From NCBI RefSeq assembly GCF_039555335.1, contig NC_092628.1, positions 100,335,893 through 100,399,892 on the forward strand: a stretch of DNA of 64,000 bases. The letters are read 5' to 3'. The notes beneath the pieces were generated by a model that was not told the DNA's origin, made no database searches, and worked only from the letters and a program-made list of their open reading frames with translations. The stretch comes from Amphiura filiformis. Lineage: Eukaryota; Echinodermata; Ophiuroidea; Amphilepidida; Amphiuridae. Both the position numbers and the translations under genes were made by a program. This document shows, piece after piece, positions 11,454 through 21,595 of this stretch. The number at the start of each line of letters is the position of its first letter. Positions within the stretch are counted from its first letter, which is position 1.

Positions 11454-12474
11454 GTAAGAGGGCTACCTTCTTTTCAAATCTATGTTATGGGTAGTATTAA
11501 GAGATAGGTGACTGATCTGATCAAAAAGAACTGGGCAGCGCATCAACAATATCAAAAATGAAAAATTAAGATAATGATTTACAAGTAAAGAAGGTGAAGA
11601 GAGAAGTTTAATATTCAATTTCACAATTCGCAATGAGGAACACATTTTTCCTTATTAGTATTGATATGTTGCATTTGAGGTGTACTTTTGATTGGTCTTG
11701 TATGTTGTAATAGGGAAGGACAACGTATTGCACTACTCAACAAATTTAAAGGATCAGAATCAGACAATCTTGATTTTACTTTCTTTTTCTTACGGATCTA
11801 ACTAAGATCTAATTCAGTGTCACAGTACATCAGTACTTGGTAGTTCAAATGTTCTGTTGCCTAATAAAGTTTATTGTATCTTTATACAATAAACAGATTT
11901 ACCTCCTGTGGAATAGACTAGTCCAAAACCAGTGCCTGGACAAATCCAATTGATTGATTTATTGATTGGTTGCCTAGGAATGGCATTATCCAAGGGCCAG
12001 TGATGTTTAGGATCTATTGTTTGCGGTGGCCAATGGGAAGCGGTCAATGACATTTTTGCCCCGCCTAGTTTTCCAGGATAAGGCCATAAGGATATCTGTC
12101 TTGAAAGGAGTAAGATGTTTCTGGAATTTGGTAATGAAAAATTTTCCCACCCACCACACCCAAAATTTTATTTTTTTCATATTCCAGTATTCAATTTTAT
12201 CGGGGGAGCATTAGTCGACTGGGAGGCCCCATATTGTATGGGATATCGAGGATCACATACCAAAAGTGTATTGAAATATGAGTTTTTAATGGTAGCCTCT
12301 AGGTAATGGCAAACTGCCAGGAAGAGAGGGTGTTAATGAACCAAGGGGTTGGATTCAATAAGTTCACAAGTTATGAACTTCTTTTGGGAGGTAGTCCTCA
12401 TTTGGGTACACAGATCTAGGGGTTCAGGAAATCCCTGAAAAGGGGATTTGTTGTAACTTGCTGGTTAATACATT

Positions 12475-13330
12475 GCTGTTAACTTCTTTTTAAGAAGTTG
12501 GGCCACACTTTGAGCATGTTTGAAATTTCCTGGAGGTCCCGTTAGTTACAATAAATTAATTTGGGCTAACTTCTCTGTGAGAAAAGAGGTGGGACCACAC
12601 GTGTGTGTGTGCAATAGGGCCGGGGAATTCCCTGGAGGGCCCCATATCTTACGAGGAATTAATTTGGGTTAACTTCTCTGCAAAAAGAGAAGTTGGTCCA
12701 CACTTGTGTGTGTGCAAAAGGGTTGAGCAAATTTCCTGGGGGCCCCGTAGCTTACGAGGAATTAATTTGGGTTAACTTCTCTGCGAGAAGTTGGGCCACA
12801 AGTGTGTGTGCAAAAGGTCTCGCTTAAAGTCATGGTGTGCCCCATATTCATTCATTCATTCATTCATTCATTTTTTATTTATTCATTCATGTAGTCATTT
12901 CTTTCATTCATTTATGTATCTTTCTAGGACTTAATTCGGGTTAACTTCTCTCCGAGAAGTTGGGCCACACCAATGTATCGGCAAAAGGGGTTTGTGGGAA
13001 ATTTCCTGGAGGGCACCATGGTCATTCATGTTTCATTCATTTATTAATGCAATCATTCATTTCTTCATTTCATTCATTTATGTACCTTACAAGGATTTAA
13101 TTTGGGTTAACTTCTCTGCGAGAGGGAAAATTAGGCCACACTGTGTGTGTGTGCAAATTAAAGGGCTCGGGGAAATTCCCTGGAGGGCCCCGTATCTCAT
13201 AAGGAATTAATTTGGGTTAACTTCTCTGTGAGAAGTTGGGCCACACCTTGTTGTTGAGAGGCCCTGTACCTTACGGGTAAGTAATTTAAGCATGGGCTCG
13301 GGAAATTCCGAGAGGGCTGTATCTTACGGG
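12475..13330. repeat. Minisatellite, ~90-170-bp units each with an AACTTCTC/GAGAAGTT hairpin
   Basis: About seven variable units start GGGTTAACTTCTCTGCGAG and continue AAGTTGGGCCACAC, GTGTGTGTGCAAAAGGG, AATTCCCTGGAGGGCCCC and ATCTTACGAGGAATTAATTT. Each unit contains a self-complementary AACTTCTC...GAGAAGTT stem. Two units carry (CATT)n expansions near 12845-12905 and 13020-13080. A remnant of the stem recurs at 14250-14285. Confidence 0.85.
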
Positions 13331-13577
13331 TGAGCAGGCACACTGTGTTTAGATGGTTAAAAAGGTGGCGGTAAAAAGGGACATGGCCACAAAAATTTCA
13401 TCTTAAAGCCAATTTAATTGAAAATAATTTGATCACCATAGGTAATTGCATAAGTGTTTACAAATAGTAATAATTTGTTACTAATATATTTGAGAAATAG
13501 TGCATGAGAAGTTGAGCGAAATTATGTCAAATATCCAGATTACTTTCCTGAATGTTCCCGGCTTCAGGAAAGTAGGA

Positions 13578-13863
13578 TTAACCCTAACCCTACCCGTGGT
13601 TTTTGTGCTATCGGAAGGGAAAGAAGGAACGAAAAAGGAGAGAAGATGAAGAAGAAAGTCACTTGGCTTTTGGATTGAACCTCGGACCCTCGCATGCCAC
13701 GCAGAAGTTCCCCAGCATGTAGCTACACAGGTGGCGTTGGCCCGCCAACGATTCCCTGGGTATATATGACTTGGTCTGATTCGTCATCAAGTCCCGTGGA
13801 ATCCATGCACGCAGAGTGGTTTTAATAGTGAGCTTTAGTGAGTCCTAGTTGGGTTAGGGTTAA
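13578..13863 (-). mobile_element. tRNA-derived SINE-like element, copy 1
   Basis: Bounded by TTAACCCTAACCCTACCCG and GGGTTAGGGTTAA. The minus strand carries a degenerate pol III B box (GGTTCAATCC at ~13669-13681) and the same body as copy 2. Copy 1 has lost ~12 bases around the B box (ACTTGGCTTTTGGATTGAAC instead of ACTTGGCACCCCCGGGATTC), so it is the more decayed of the pair. Confidence 0.7.
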
Positions 13864-13893
13864 GAAGGCATATAGGGAAAACATGCATATAGC

Positions 13894-14186
13894 TTAACCC
13901 TAACCCTACCCGTGGTTTTTGTGCTATCGGAAGGGAAAGAAGGAGCGAAAAAGGAGAGAAGATGAAGAAGAAAGTCACTTGGCACCCCCGGGATTCGAAC
14001 CTCGGACCCCTCGCATGCCACGCAGAAGTTCCCCAGCATGTAGCTACACAGGTGACGTTGGCCCGGCCAACGATTCCCTGGGTATATATGACTTGGTCTG
14101 ATTGCGTCATCAAGTCCCGTGGAATCCATGCACGCAGAGTGGTTTTAATAGTGAGCTTTAGTGAGTCCTAGTTGGGTTAGGGTTAA
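13894..14186 (-). mobile_element. tRNA-derived SINE-like element, copy 2
   Basis: Tandem duplicate of copy 1 after a 30-base spacer. On the minus strand GGTTCGAATCC (complement of 13991-14001) is a perfect B box, preceded by a tRNA-like CACCTGTGTAGCTACATGC. Both ends show TTAACCCTAAC in inverted orientation. The tRNA region does not fold as an intact gene, so this is a retroposon-type element and not a functional tRNA. A third copy lies at 46687. Confidence 0.75.
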
Positions 14187-14779
14187 TGTTATGCACTTTT
14201 CTAAGGTATTTATATTAAAGGATTGACTCAATAAATGTATGTAAATTTCTCTTGAGAAATTTTCTCTTGAGAAGTTAGGCTACGTTTGATGTATTGGAAC
14301 GGACCCTTTTGGTCCGTATTTATTGGATAAGCTGAAGTTAAATCCAATTCTGGATTACAAATAAATGGAGATACTCCTGACGGATATGCCTAGCAAAACT
14401 TTTGAGTAAAATATGCTTTATTTCATCTGGGGGTAAATATTACTGAATAAACTGACACTCATCTGATTTACAAGATTAATGGTGTTTTTGCAAATGCTAA
14501 GATAAGTCTGATTCTTTAATTTCTTTGAGTAGTGTATGTTTGGTATCTAAATAATTGCACAAATTTACTCTTTCCAAATATGTATTTTGATTTCCCCTCT
14601 GCCAATCCTTGCGAAAGATATGACGGTTCAAAATTGTATCAAGACTTTTGTGACACCCTGTATATGTACAAAGCAAACCAGCATGCATGCCTATCCACAC
14701 TTGAAGTCTCCCCTTCAATTTTGTAAGAAAATCAAGTAACCAAGTGAGGTTTTTCTATAATTTCATATTTGTCTTTCAG

Positions 14780-15024
14780 ATTCTATGCCAGATGGAAGGA
14801 GTATGAATCCATGCAAGTAGAATCCATGCATTATAGCCTGGATGAGGAGCAATGGTTACAGGACTGGGCTCTCATGTTGAGTCTAGCTGGACAACCTGGT
14901 GCAGCGCTGGAACAAATTCACATCTTTGCCCTGGCACACATCTTGCGAAGACCCATAATTGTGTACGGGGTAAAATTCATCAAGAGTTTCCGTGGAGAAA
15001 ATATTGGCTACGCAAGATTTCAAG
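14780..15024 (+). CDS. ZRANB1: TRABID deubiquitinase exon (window exon 4), OTU domain
   Basis: A 245-base exon between TTTCAG and GTATGG, completing an Arg codon split over the previous intron. It reads RFYARWKEYESMQ, SLDEEQWLQDWALMLSLAGQ, PGAALEQIHIFALAHILRRP, IIVYGVKFIKSFRGENIGYA. This is the helical and beta core of the TRABID OTU fold (family pattern LREEQWxEDWAFILSLASQPG and HILRRPIIVYGVK). It leaves phase 1. All conserved positions I recognise are present. Confidence 0.96.
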
Positions 15025-15328
15025 GTATGGGGGATATCTGTATATCACATTTAAGGTCTCAGACCATGCCCATGTTCTCCTCAAAATATGTAGTTTTATC
15101 TGACTCATTGCTCAAGATTTGATCATACTTTATGACAAATTTATTCCAGTGGGTTGTTTTAAGTCAGCTTTAAAAATTCTATTGTTGCTGCAAATCACTA
15201 AATATTGTGTAGGTCAAGTGTAACTATTTTTAATTACTGTGATGTTTTAGATTCAGTACTCAAGTATCTGATCTGGCCATGACAATTTATCATTTTTCTG
15301 TTGGTATACCTAGATCAATATATCATAT

Positions 15329-15555
15329 GGGAGCAGCGTGGCACACTGGTCTTTGCCTTTGGTGCGAGAGGTCCTGCGTTCAATTCCCCACAGGACAAAA
15401 AAAAAGTCTCTGCTCTCCCCATGGTTCATCTGGTAATGGCAGGGCAGATGATCTATGATAACGATTGTCCCGATTGTCGGCTACACTTGCTTGTCTGTAA
15501 AAATATCCCGACCAGCTATCTACGGCGACCCCTTCATTCACCAGGTCACTCATAG
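15329..15555 (+). mobile_element. tRNA-derived SINE with A and B boxes
   Basis: GGGAGCAGCGTGGCACACTG starts a tRNA-like head. TGGCACACTGG (15339-15349) fits the pol III A box and GCGTTCAATTCC (15376-15387) the B box at normal spacing. After a short A-run (15398-15406) an unrelated body follows to about 15555. A fragment with a similar B-box head occurs at 56731. Confidence 0.7.
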
Positions 15556-15556
15556 T

Positions 15557-15981
15557 TGGCAGTGGTGATACAAACCCACCCTTTTTATTTCAAACCCACC
15601 CTTTTTAATTTATACCCTTTATACCAAAACTCCAAAACCCACCCTTTCTAAGCATGGTTACTGATCATAGATAAGTGGTTATGGTGGTCCAGGAGGTGCT
15701 GATTTGCATCCAAAGAGAATTACATATTGAAGTTTTAGATGACCAAACAGAATGGGATTTGAATATTTTTTGTGTGTTTCATTTAGTGTCATTCAATCGG
15801 AAATTACAATAAGCTTTGAGATTGCAATTGTCGAATTCTAAACCCACCCTTTTTATCAGTGACCAAGCTTTATATTTGGACACACATTTTAACCAGAAAT
15901 TTTTCAAACCCACCCTTTTAGGCATTTTGTGGATCCTTCAAACCCACCCTTTCTAAAGCGTGGGTTATCAACAGTGTCACT
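15557..15981. mobile_element. AAACCCACCC-rich element with imperfect inverted ends
   Basis: Seven copies of AACCCACCCTTT are scattered over ~400 bases. The ends, GTGGTGATACAAACCCACC and GTGGGTTATCAACAGTG, are roughly inverted. No coding capacity. Probable non-autonomous DNA transposon; the boundaries are approximate. Confidence 0.45.
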
Positions 15982-16498
15982 TGTACCTGGCTGATGTTTC
16001 ATCAGCATTATCTCCTAGATTTTAAATTTTAATGCCTAGATATGCCCGACATTAATATATATATATACATGTTGAAATACAAGTGATACAAACCTGCTTC
16101 CTCCCCCTCCCAAATTGGGTCTTCATTGGCAATGCAAAATAATAAATTGCATATCTGTTTCAGCATGTTGACAGTAATTTTAGTTTCTCTCCCATAAATA
16201 TACTAAAAACTAGTGTTAATTATGGTTATTTCAGTCTTTATTTCTGATCTCAGTTTGACCTTGTCCTGGTTATTTATTAATAGAACTGACAAAAATAGAT
16301 TAGCATGTACTTCTGTATTGCTTCAGAAATAACAAATAAAGGGCAAACAACTAATAATTCATAGTAGTTTTGATAGTAATATATTAGGCAGATAAGAGCA
16401 TGGTACTATATTCACCAATTGTATTATGCAAAACAAGGACAAACAATGAGACCAAAGTAATATGTCAGCAAAGCATAGACTATTCCAGTTGACATCCA

Positions 16499-16648
16499 TA
16501 CACCCTCATATGGAAACATGACTTTAATCGCTCACACTGGGGATGTATATAGATTTCAAATGGAGTCACCCATTCAGGTAACCCCATTTGAAACTCACAC
16601 TCCCAGTGTGGAAGATTAAGGTCATGTCTTCTACATGGGGTGTGCGGA
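16499..16648. mobile_element. Palindromic MITE, two ~75-bp arms with almost no loop
   Basis: The left arm (CATGACTTTAATC..., ATTTCAAATGGAGTCACCC) and right arm (GTAACCCCATTTGAAA..., GATTAAGGTCATG) are inverted copies meeting near 16574. A shorter relative lies at 50880-50985 (GGTAACCCCATTTGAAAATG). Confidence 0.75.
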
Positions 16649-17231
16649 TTTCAACTGAAATAACCCAATACTACTGTAAGCTACTACAGAGCAAATACAG
16701 GATATACAGCATTCATGAGGACAAAGGTTTAACAAAAGGCAACAATGTTTTGAGCAGATATACTGCTCTTTGATTAACAAGATAATATTGTAACAAATGA
16801 TAAAAGTGTAGCAAGTAATATGACAATGACAGGGCCAAGAAAAAGCTGCATCTTTACAAAAAGGATATATATACAGAGTTACAGACAAGGGTCCCCAGAA
16901 GGGACAGAGTTATAGTTTTTTCTTCAAATCCCCGTCCCCATTATAGGCCACTTTAAACATGTTGCAGTGGCATCATTTGTGAATGTCTGCCCTCAAAATT
17001 TGCAAAATAAGCCCTGATTTTTTATTCAAAGCATGCATGATATGTTTTGTCAACTCTTTTTTTTTTTAAATTATAGACCTGGAATAGCATGCTTCAACGT
17101 CTGCCACAAGTGTGTGCATCAGAACTTGTGCAAAATAATATGTGCATGATGCTTAGCAGTATACTTAACTTTTAAAAAGAACTGGGCAAAATATATTGGG
17201 TGTGAGAGACTTCTTCTTTTGTGTCCTTACA

Positions 17232-17516
17232 TCAAACTGTACTTATCCACTGAGAAACACACTTTTGAGCCCGTTGAGAAAATTGTGCCAGATCGTCTGT
17301 CGTCACAGGATCTTCCAAAAGCGGGCATTCCAGCAGATGCTGCATCGTCTGTGGCTCTTGTCCACAGTCACACATGGTCGGGCCACTGATGTATCCCCAT
17401 TTGTGAAGGGTATCCTTGCAACGCCCAACACCGGTTCGGAGGCGGTTAAGGCATCTCCAGTTTGCCCAGACTTCGTTTGCTCCTGGAGGTAGTGATTCTG
17501 TGGGTTGAATCCCCAT
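17232..17516 (-). mobile_element. Retroelement C-terminal fragment (CxC...H...C zinc-knuckle-like)
   Basis: The minus strand encodes 94 residues including NRLRTGVGRCKDTLHKWGYI, MCDCGQEPQTMQHLLECPLL. This LRTG-x-LxKWG-x-CxCGxxxQTxxHLLxxCP pattern is the C-terminal tail downstream of the reverse transcriptase in many animal non-LTR retrotransposons (Jockey/CR1/RTE-like). No reverse transcriptase domain is attached, so it is a solitary 3' relic. The clade is not resolved. Confidence 0.75.
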
Positions 17517-17621
17517 CTCAGTGGTGACTGCTTCAGGTGTGAGAGACTGAAGGGCGGGAATACTGTGAAATCAAAATAGATACATAAATATTTGCCATTG
17601 TATTCATATATCTTACTGCAG

Positions 17622-17851
17622 GTGTCTATTTGCCATTACTTTGGGAGCAGAGCTTCTGTTGGAAGAGCCCTCTAGCCCTAGGTTACACTCGTGGTCATTT
17701 CTCAGCTCTGGTTCCGCTGGAGATGGATTCCGATGACAATCTTGGTGCAGGTGCTAATTTAGATACCAGCGATGATACTCAGATTGTGTATCTACCTCTA
17801 ACAGATAGCACTGGCAAAGTACTGCCTGTACATTTCATCACACCACTAGAG
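17622..17851 (+). CDS. ZRANB1: TRABID deubiquitinase exon (window exon 5), OTU catalytic His
   Basis: A 230-base exon from CTGCAG to GTAAGAG. It encodes VYLPLLWEQSFCWKSPLALG, YTRGHFSALVPLEMD and GAGANLD..., the last strand-loop region of the OTU domain. The catalytic His lies in YTRGHFSAL (codon 17696-17698; human His585). The acidic loop DTSDDTQIVYLPLTDSTGK follows as in the vertebrate protein. Exon ends in phase 0. Confidence 0.96.
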
Positions 17852-18928
17852 GTAAGAGGTTGTAGGTGGGTGGGAGTGGGGTGAGTGTTCAGGAGTTAAA
17901 CAGGTGAAATCACACTGGTTTCCAAAGTCCTATATCTGCAGTCAGAGAACCATCCATCATAACAAATTGAATAATTCCATTTGAACGTGTATGTGTGTAA
18001 GCCTTGTTGAACATGTATTTAGCTTGGCCAATCCGTGTAGTTGTACCATGGGCGGGCACGCCTTGAAGTCAATGAACTTAATGATTAAAAGCATTTGGCG
18101 ACTGAGTACCTCTGCAGGAGGGAACCTTCACTGCTGACACATAGGTACACCATGGATGTGGCTACTGAGCAGGTACTTCAATTGAAAGTCCATTGAAGTA
18201 CCTCGGACTATGGTGAGCATTTAAGTCACCAACTTGGTTCAACACAATTGACTTGAAGGTGATGTATGGTGTGGTACCAGCATCAGCCACAATGGGCTTG
18301 GGTCACGTTAATAGGTCACATATAGGATAATATATCCTATATAGGATAATATGCCCTATTCAACCGAGGACATGATTTGAATGTAATCAATGGACACACA
18401 GTCAAACACGGTTTCATTTAGTGCTTTAAAAATATGTAACTGGGTCGGTGTGTGTTAAAACACTTAGAAAGGGTATGGAGGTACTACCCCCATTTGATCT
18501 GTAGGCCTAAAAAGTCACACACACACATGCAATAGTCATTGCCAACTGGGGATATCCCGGTTGAGGGGAAATGCAGCTGTGTGTAGGGGTGCACATTTGA
18601 GGGAGAGAGATTGAATTTCACACACTTGTCTTTGACAAAACTAAACACTTAGGTTTGTAGAAAGCAAAATTATACTTCTACGCTACTCAAATTTGGTACA
18701 CTCACCGGAGCGCTTTCACCTGGTCAACCGCATCTTCAGCGGATGTTATTGCTCTGAAGATTGTTGACCCAGTAAAAGCATTCTGGTGAGTGTACCAAAT
18801 TTGAGTAGCGTAGAAGTATAATTTTGCTTTCTTTTCCAACTTAATCCAACCATAATCCTTGGTTGCCAAATCTTTTTAATTATTAACGAGAAATGTATAT
18901 TTTTCAAACCTTTGTTATAAACCTTCAG
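17852..18928 (+). other. ZRANB1 intron (window intron 5)
   Basis: Donor GTAAGAG at 17852, acceptor AACCTTCAG ending at 18928. It holds a 31-base hairpin at 18172-18202 (GTACTTCAAT / ATTGAAGTAC), an AT palindrome near 18312-18356 (ATAGGATAATATATCCTAT) and the hairpin element at 18660-18831. Otherwise I see nothing. Confidence 0.85.
18660..18831. mobile_element. 172-bp near-perfect hairpin element
   Basis: GAAAGCAAAATTATACTTCT at the left is matched by its complement at the right end (18812-18831). The inner parts also pair, so the arms run ~85 bases with almost no loop. Both arms contain CTGAAGA (minus 18739-18733, plus 18754-18760) followed by a TTGACC-containing stretch and (G/A)AAAGC. No coding capacity. 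It lies just upstream of the last ZRANB1 exon, so a transcript crossing it would form a long stem. Confidence 0.8.
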
Positions 18929-19093
18929 GTTGGTTCACAAGAGAGACTTCTTAACGAATGGCTCGACTGCTGCTACACCGCTGGTGGTACATTTGTTGCC
19001 CAACAACTCCACCGTAAACGACGTCCAGTCCTCGTGGGACAGATGGTGAAGAATGGCTCCAGCGTTACACCGCGTCTGGCCCAGCAACTTTGA
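18929..19093 (+). CDS. ZRANB1: TRABID deubiquitinase terminal exon, C-terminus likely frameshifted
   Basis: Acceptor CTTCAG opens the last exon. It encodes VGSQERLLNEWLDCCYTAGG, TFVAQQLHRKRRPVLVGQMV, matching the family's ExxLLxEWLDCCxTxGG and LVxQMVEKWL stretch. After QMVK the frame reads NGSSVTPRLAQQL then TGA at 19091-19093. The family continues K-WLDRY here, and the frame one base earlier reads WLQRY (19054-19068). One base appears to be missing near 19052-19054. In the other frame the ORF stays open to 19293. The catalytic core is unaffected either way. Total joined length here is 510 residues. Confidence 0.9.
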   Translation, partial: VGSQERLLNEWLDCCYTAGGTFVAQQLHRKRRPVLVGQMVKNGSSVTPRLAQQL

Positions 19094-20700
19094 CCTCTGA
19101 CCTCTGTGCTGTCCTCATAGTTAACATTTGGTGCATTCAGCCTGTGGCAGGAATGCAGTTCTTTACACTTCTTGTTTTGAATGCTGGTCTAACAGTCAAG
19201 ATTTTAAGTCTAACAGGAGACTGGTTATGTTTGTACTTTCTTTATGTCATTTTTTTAATACTCTATAACATCATGTTATCCTCGAAATCATAATTTTTTG
19301 TCTAAGAAACAGCTCTTTGTCTTTTTTGTAACTGGCTCAGAATGCAAATATGTAAGATCTTACAAATTGATGCATTTTTTTTTTATTGTTGAAACATGTA
19401 AAAGCATTAGGAGTGTGATTTGTAGGATGCACTATCACATCCTATTAGATATAGCACCTAGTATACATGTGTCCACTGGCCTGCATCTGGCAATATGTAA
19501 TACAATCAAATAATATATATCATGTGTCTCAGACATGACACCACTCTGTAATTACATATTTGAAAGTTGGTTTTATTTGAGATCAAATAACATTTGACAA
19601 CTTAGTGATATTGTTAAACAACACTTTTAAACTTTGTTCAACTTATAAATGACCCATAACTTCACATAAGCGTGTACCAATCACGCAACAAGCATAGGTG
19701 CTGCAACCAACTGCATACAAGCCATTCTATATCAATCTACAATGTTACGCGTCTTGCCATTTATATGTTGAACCCGGTATATTATAGATTTGTTTGCAAA
19801 TTAATGGTACATAGTGGTTTGACCACCCACAAGCTTGCAACTTTGATGTTAATATGTGGTACTTTAATAGCACCCAAGTTGGTAACTTAAATGACTAAAG
19901 TTTGTAAAACCAAAGTTGCATTAGATTGTCAAAATTTAACTTAATACAATCATGTTTTGTTAAAATTTAAGAAAAACATTGAGCAGGACTACATTTTGAT
20001 CACCTACAAGTCCAATCATGGACAGGTACAATTTTAAATTAATATAACTCATACAAAGATCCTTGTATTTTGATTGGCCAATTACTATTGACTATTTTTG
20101 ATATTTTAAGCGTTGAGCAAAAGACTATTGCACTCACACACCTACCATATCAACGCTGACAACAAAATTACAAATTAAGGATTTTTCAAAATTGGTAACT
20201 GAAGTAAATAATGATTTTAACTTGCGTAAACAAATTTTGGTCTGGTACAAATTACAGACAGGATCAGAAATAGAGAACTTGATAGGCCATATTCTATTTA
20301 AATAAAAAAGAACATATATGCATATAAGAACCTAAGCAGCTTATTGATATTTTAAATCAAGAAATACCAATTCAAGCTAGAATATATCTGCTGGGTAAAT
20401 TGCAAGTTGGAACATCTATGTGTAGTTCACTTGTAGAAGAAAGCTTTAGAAAAGGAAATATTGTTGTGTTATAGAGGTCAGAGGGTTTTTTCCACAAGGC
20501 TAATGCAAGTAGGTTTTGCTCTTTTTTTTACATCAACTTATTTTGATGTGCTGCGTTCTTGCCCAATTTTTATATCAAAATGTTTTCATCTCATCTATTG
20601 ATGTGTATAATGATATGCGAGTGATTTGACTGCCAGTTGGTATTAGGCCATCTCCACACTCCTTCCAAAAGCACCCCAAAGGGTTCAATTTTCATCACAA
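19094..20700 (+). other. Probable ZRANB1 3' UTR and downstream sequence
   Basis: No gene or repeat recognised. The first AATAAA after the stop is at 20301-20306, but whether it is used cannot be judged from sequence. The alternative reading frame from the last exon extends to 19293. The rest is AT-rich. Confidence 0.4.
20301..20306 (+). terminator. Candidate polyadenylation signal AATAAA for ZRANB1
   Basis: First canonical AATAAA after the stop codon, ~1.2 kb downstream. Further AATAAA hexamers occur later (e.g. near 23369), so the true 3' end is uncertain. Confidence 0.2.
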
Positions 20701-20705
20701 ATACT

Positions 20706-21221
20706 TTAAGGGATCAGATAGCAATGTTTGCACAGTATTTTTGTGGGACCTGAGAGCACATCAGACACACCAATTTGCATTCTGAATATAATACCAATTG
20801 TCTGGCAAATTATTATAAATTTATATTTTTGACATTTAACAATCCTCAAAGTAAACTTTATATTATCTAATGATATTAAAGAGTTTCATTTGTAGGATTG
20901 TTTCAAACAATTAATGATTTTTTGGTAGGCAAATCCAGTAAAATAGTACTCACTTTCTGAGCTTTCGATGACCGGTTATGTCATCTTGATCACAGATGTC
21001 CAGGCTCACTGCACTTCCCGCCGTGGGACTTGGTAGTCTCATTCCCACAGGTTCTTAATTGGTTTAGCAGCGAGTCGTAGATATGTATGTATGTAGCTGG
21101 GAGGAAACACCATTCATCACTTGAAAATGTTGACCTTTTATTGGCCATAAAATTTCCTTGAATTCAGGATGCAATTTGGTGATGTGCTCTCAGGTGCAAA
21201 TGTTGCTGTTTGATCCCTTAA
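20706..21221. mobile_element. TTAA-flanked long-TIR MITE, copy 1, with an internal insert
   Basis: Starts TTAAGGGATCAGATAGCAAT and ends GCTGTTTGATCCCTTAA, an inverted pair. The sub-terminal GAGAGCACATCAGACACACC / GATGTGCTCTCAG and CAATTTGCATTC motifs pair across the element. Shared family with 21596-22261. A TTAA target site fits piggyBac- or Kolobok-type elements. A ~200-base foreign segment (about 20885-21090) interrupts the middle. Confidence 0.75.
20885..21090 (-). mobile_element. Retroelement 3'-tail fragment inserted in the MITE
   Basis: This segment is missing from the sister MITE at 21596-22261. On the minus strand it carries GATGACATAACCGGTCATCG followed by AAAGCTCAG, a hairpin-plus-GAAA motif similar to what I recall at the 3' ends of Penelope-like retroelements, next to a decayed reading frame (RSSKAQKVSTILLDLP). 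The assignment is tentative. Confidence 0.35.
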
Positions 21222-21595
21222 GGCAGTCAGATTGCAGATTTCAAATTCTTCTTGTGATTTTAACCCTTCCCATATCCTGCCTGGAATTTTTGTGCACGAC
21301 TTTATAAAAATATTGTATTAGTATCGGACATTTTAAGTGCATAATATAAGAGCTTGAGCTTTACAAAGAAACTAATAGGTGGTGTTTTGTAGTGGGCCCA
21401 GTGTGAATTACATTCTTGTTCTGAGGTTATCTTTGTTACACAAAAAAGTATAAATGGTTCACTTTTCTGTAGATTTGATCAAATTCTGTGTTATGTTTGT
21501 GGAATGCTTTTGTCTAACGATAGCTTTGTGAACTTTGAGGTTTGGTCATTTATTACTCCATTTCAAATTCAGCATAACAGGTTTAGATGTTTACA

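Larger units (their letters stand above)
11454..14779 (+). other. ZRANB1 intron (window intron 3)
   Basis: Donor GTAAGAG at 11454, acceptor GTCTTTCAG ending at 14779. It contains a minisatellite and two tandem tRNA-derived elements, listed separately. 11454-12470 holds only a 25-base AT hairpin (GTTTATTGTATC / GATACAATAAAC-like) near 11869-11894. 14190-14780 holds nothing definite apart from a mariner-like terminus, GACACCCTGTA, at about 14651-14661 without a visible partner. Confidence 0.85.
15025..17621 (+). other. ZRANB1 intron (window intron 4)
   Basis: Donor GTATGG at 15025, acceptor CTTACTGCAG ending at 17621. It contains a tRNA-derived SINE, an AAACCCACCC element, a palindromic MITE and a retroelement C-terminal fragment, listed separately. 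I see nothing specific in 15985-16495 or 16660-17190 beyond a short (TA)n at 16049-16066 and a poly-T at ~17047. Confidence 0.85.

Noticed and set aside
13991..14001. Functional tRNA gene on the minus strand
   Set aside because: The B box is intact but the acceptor stem and anticodon arm do not form, and the unit is repeated with inverted ends.
13551..14186. Telomeric TTAGGG repeats
   Set aside because: Only one or two units per site, always at the edges of the tRNA-derived elements; not an interstitial telomere array.
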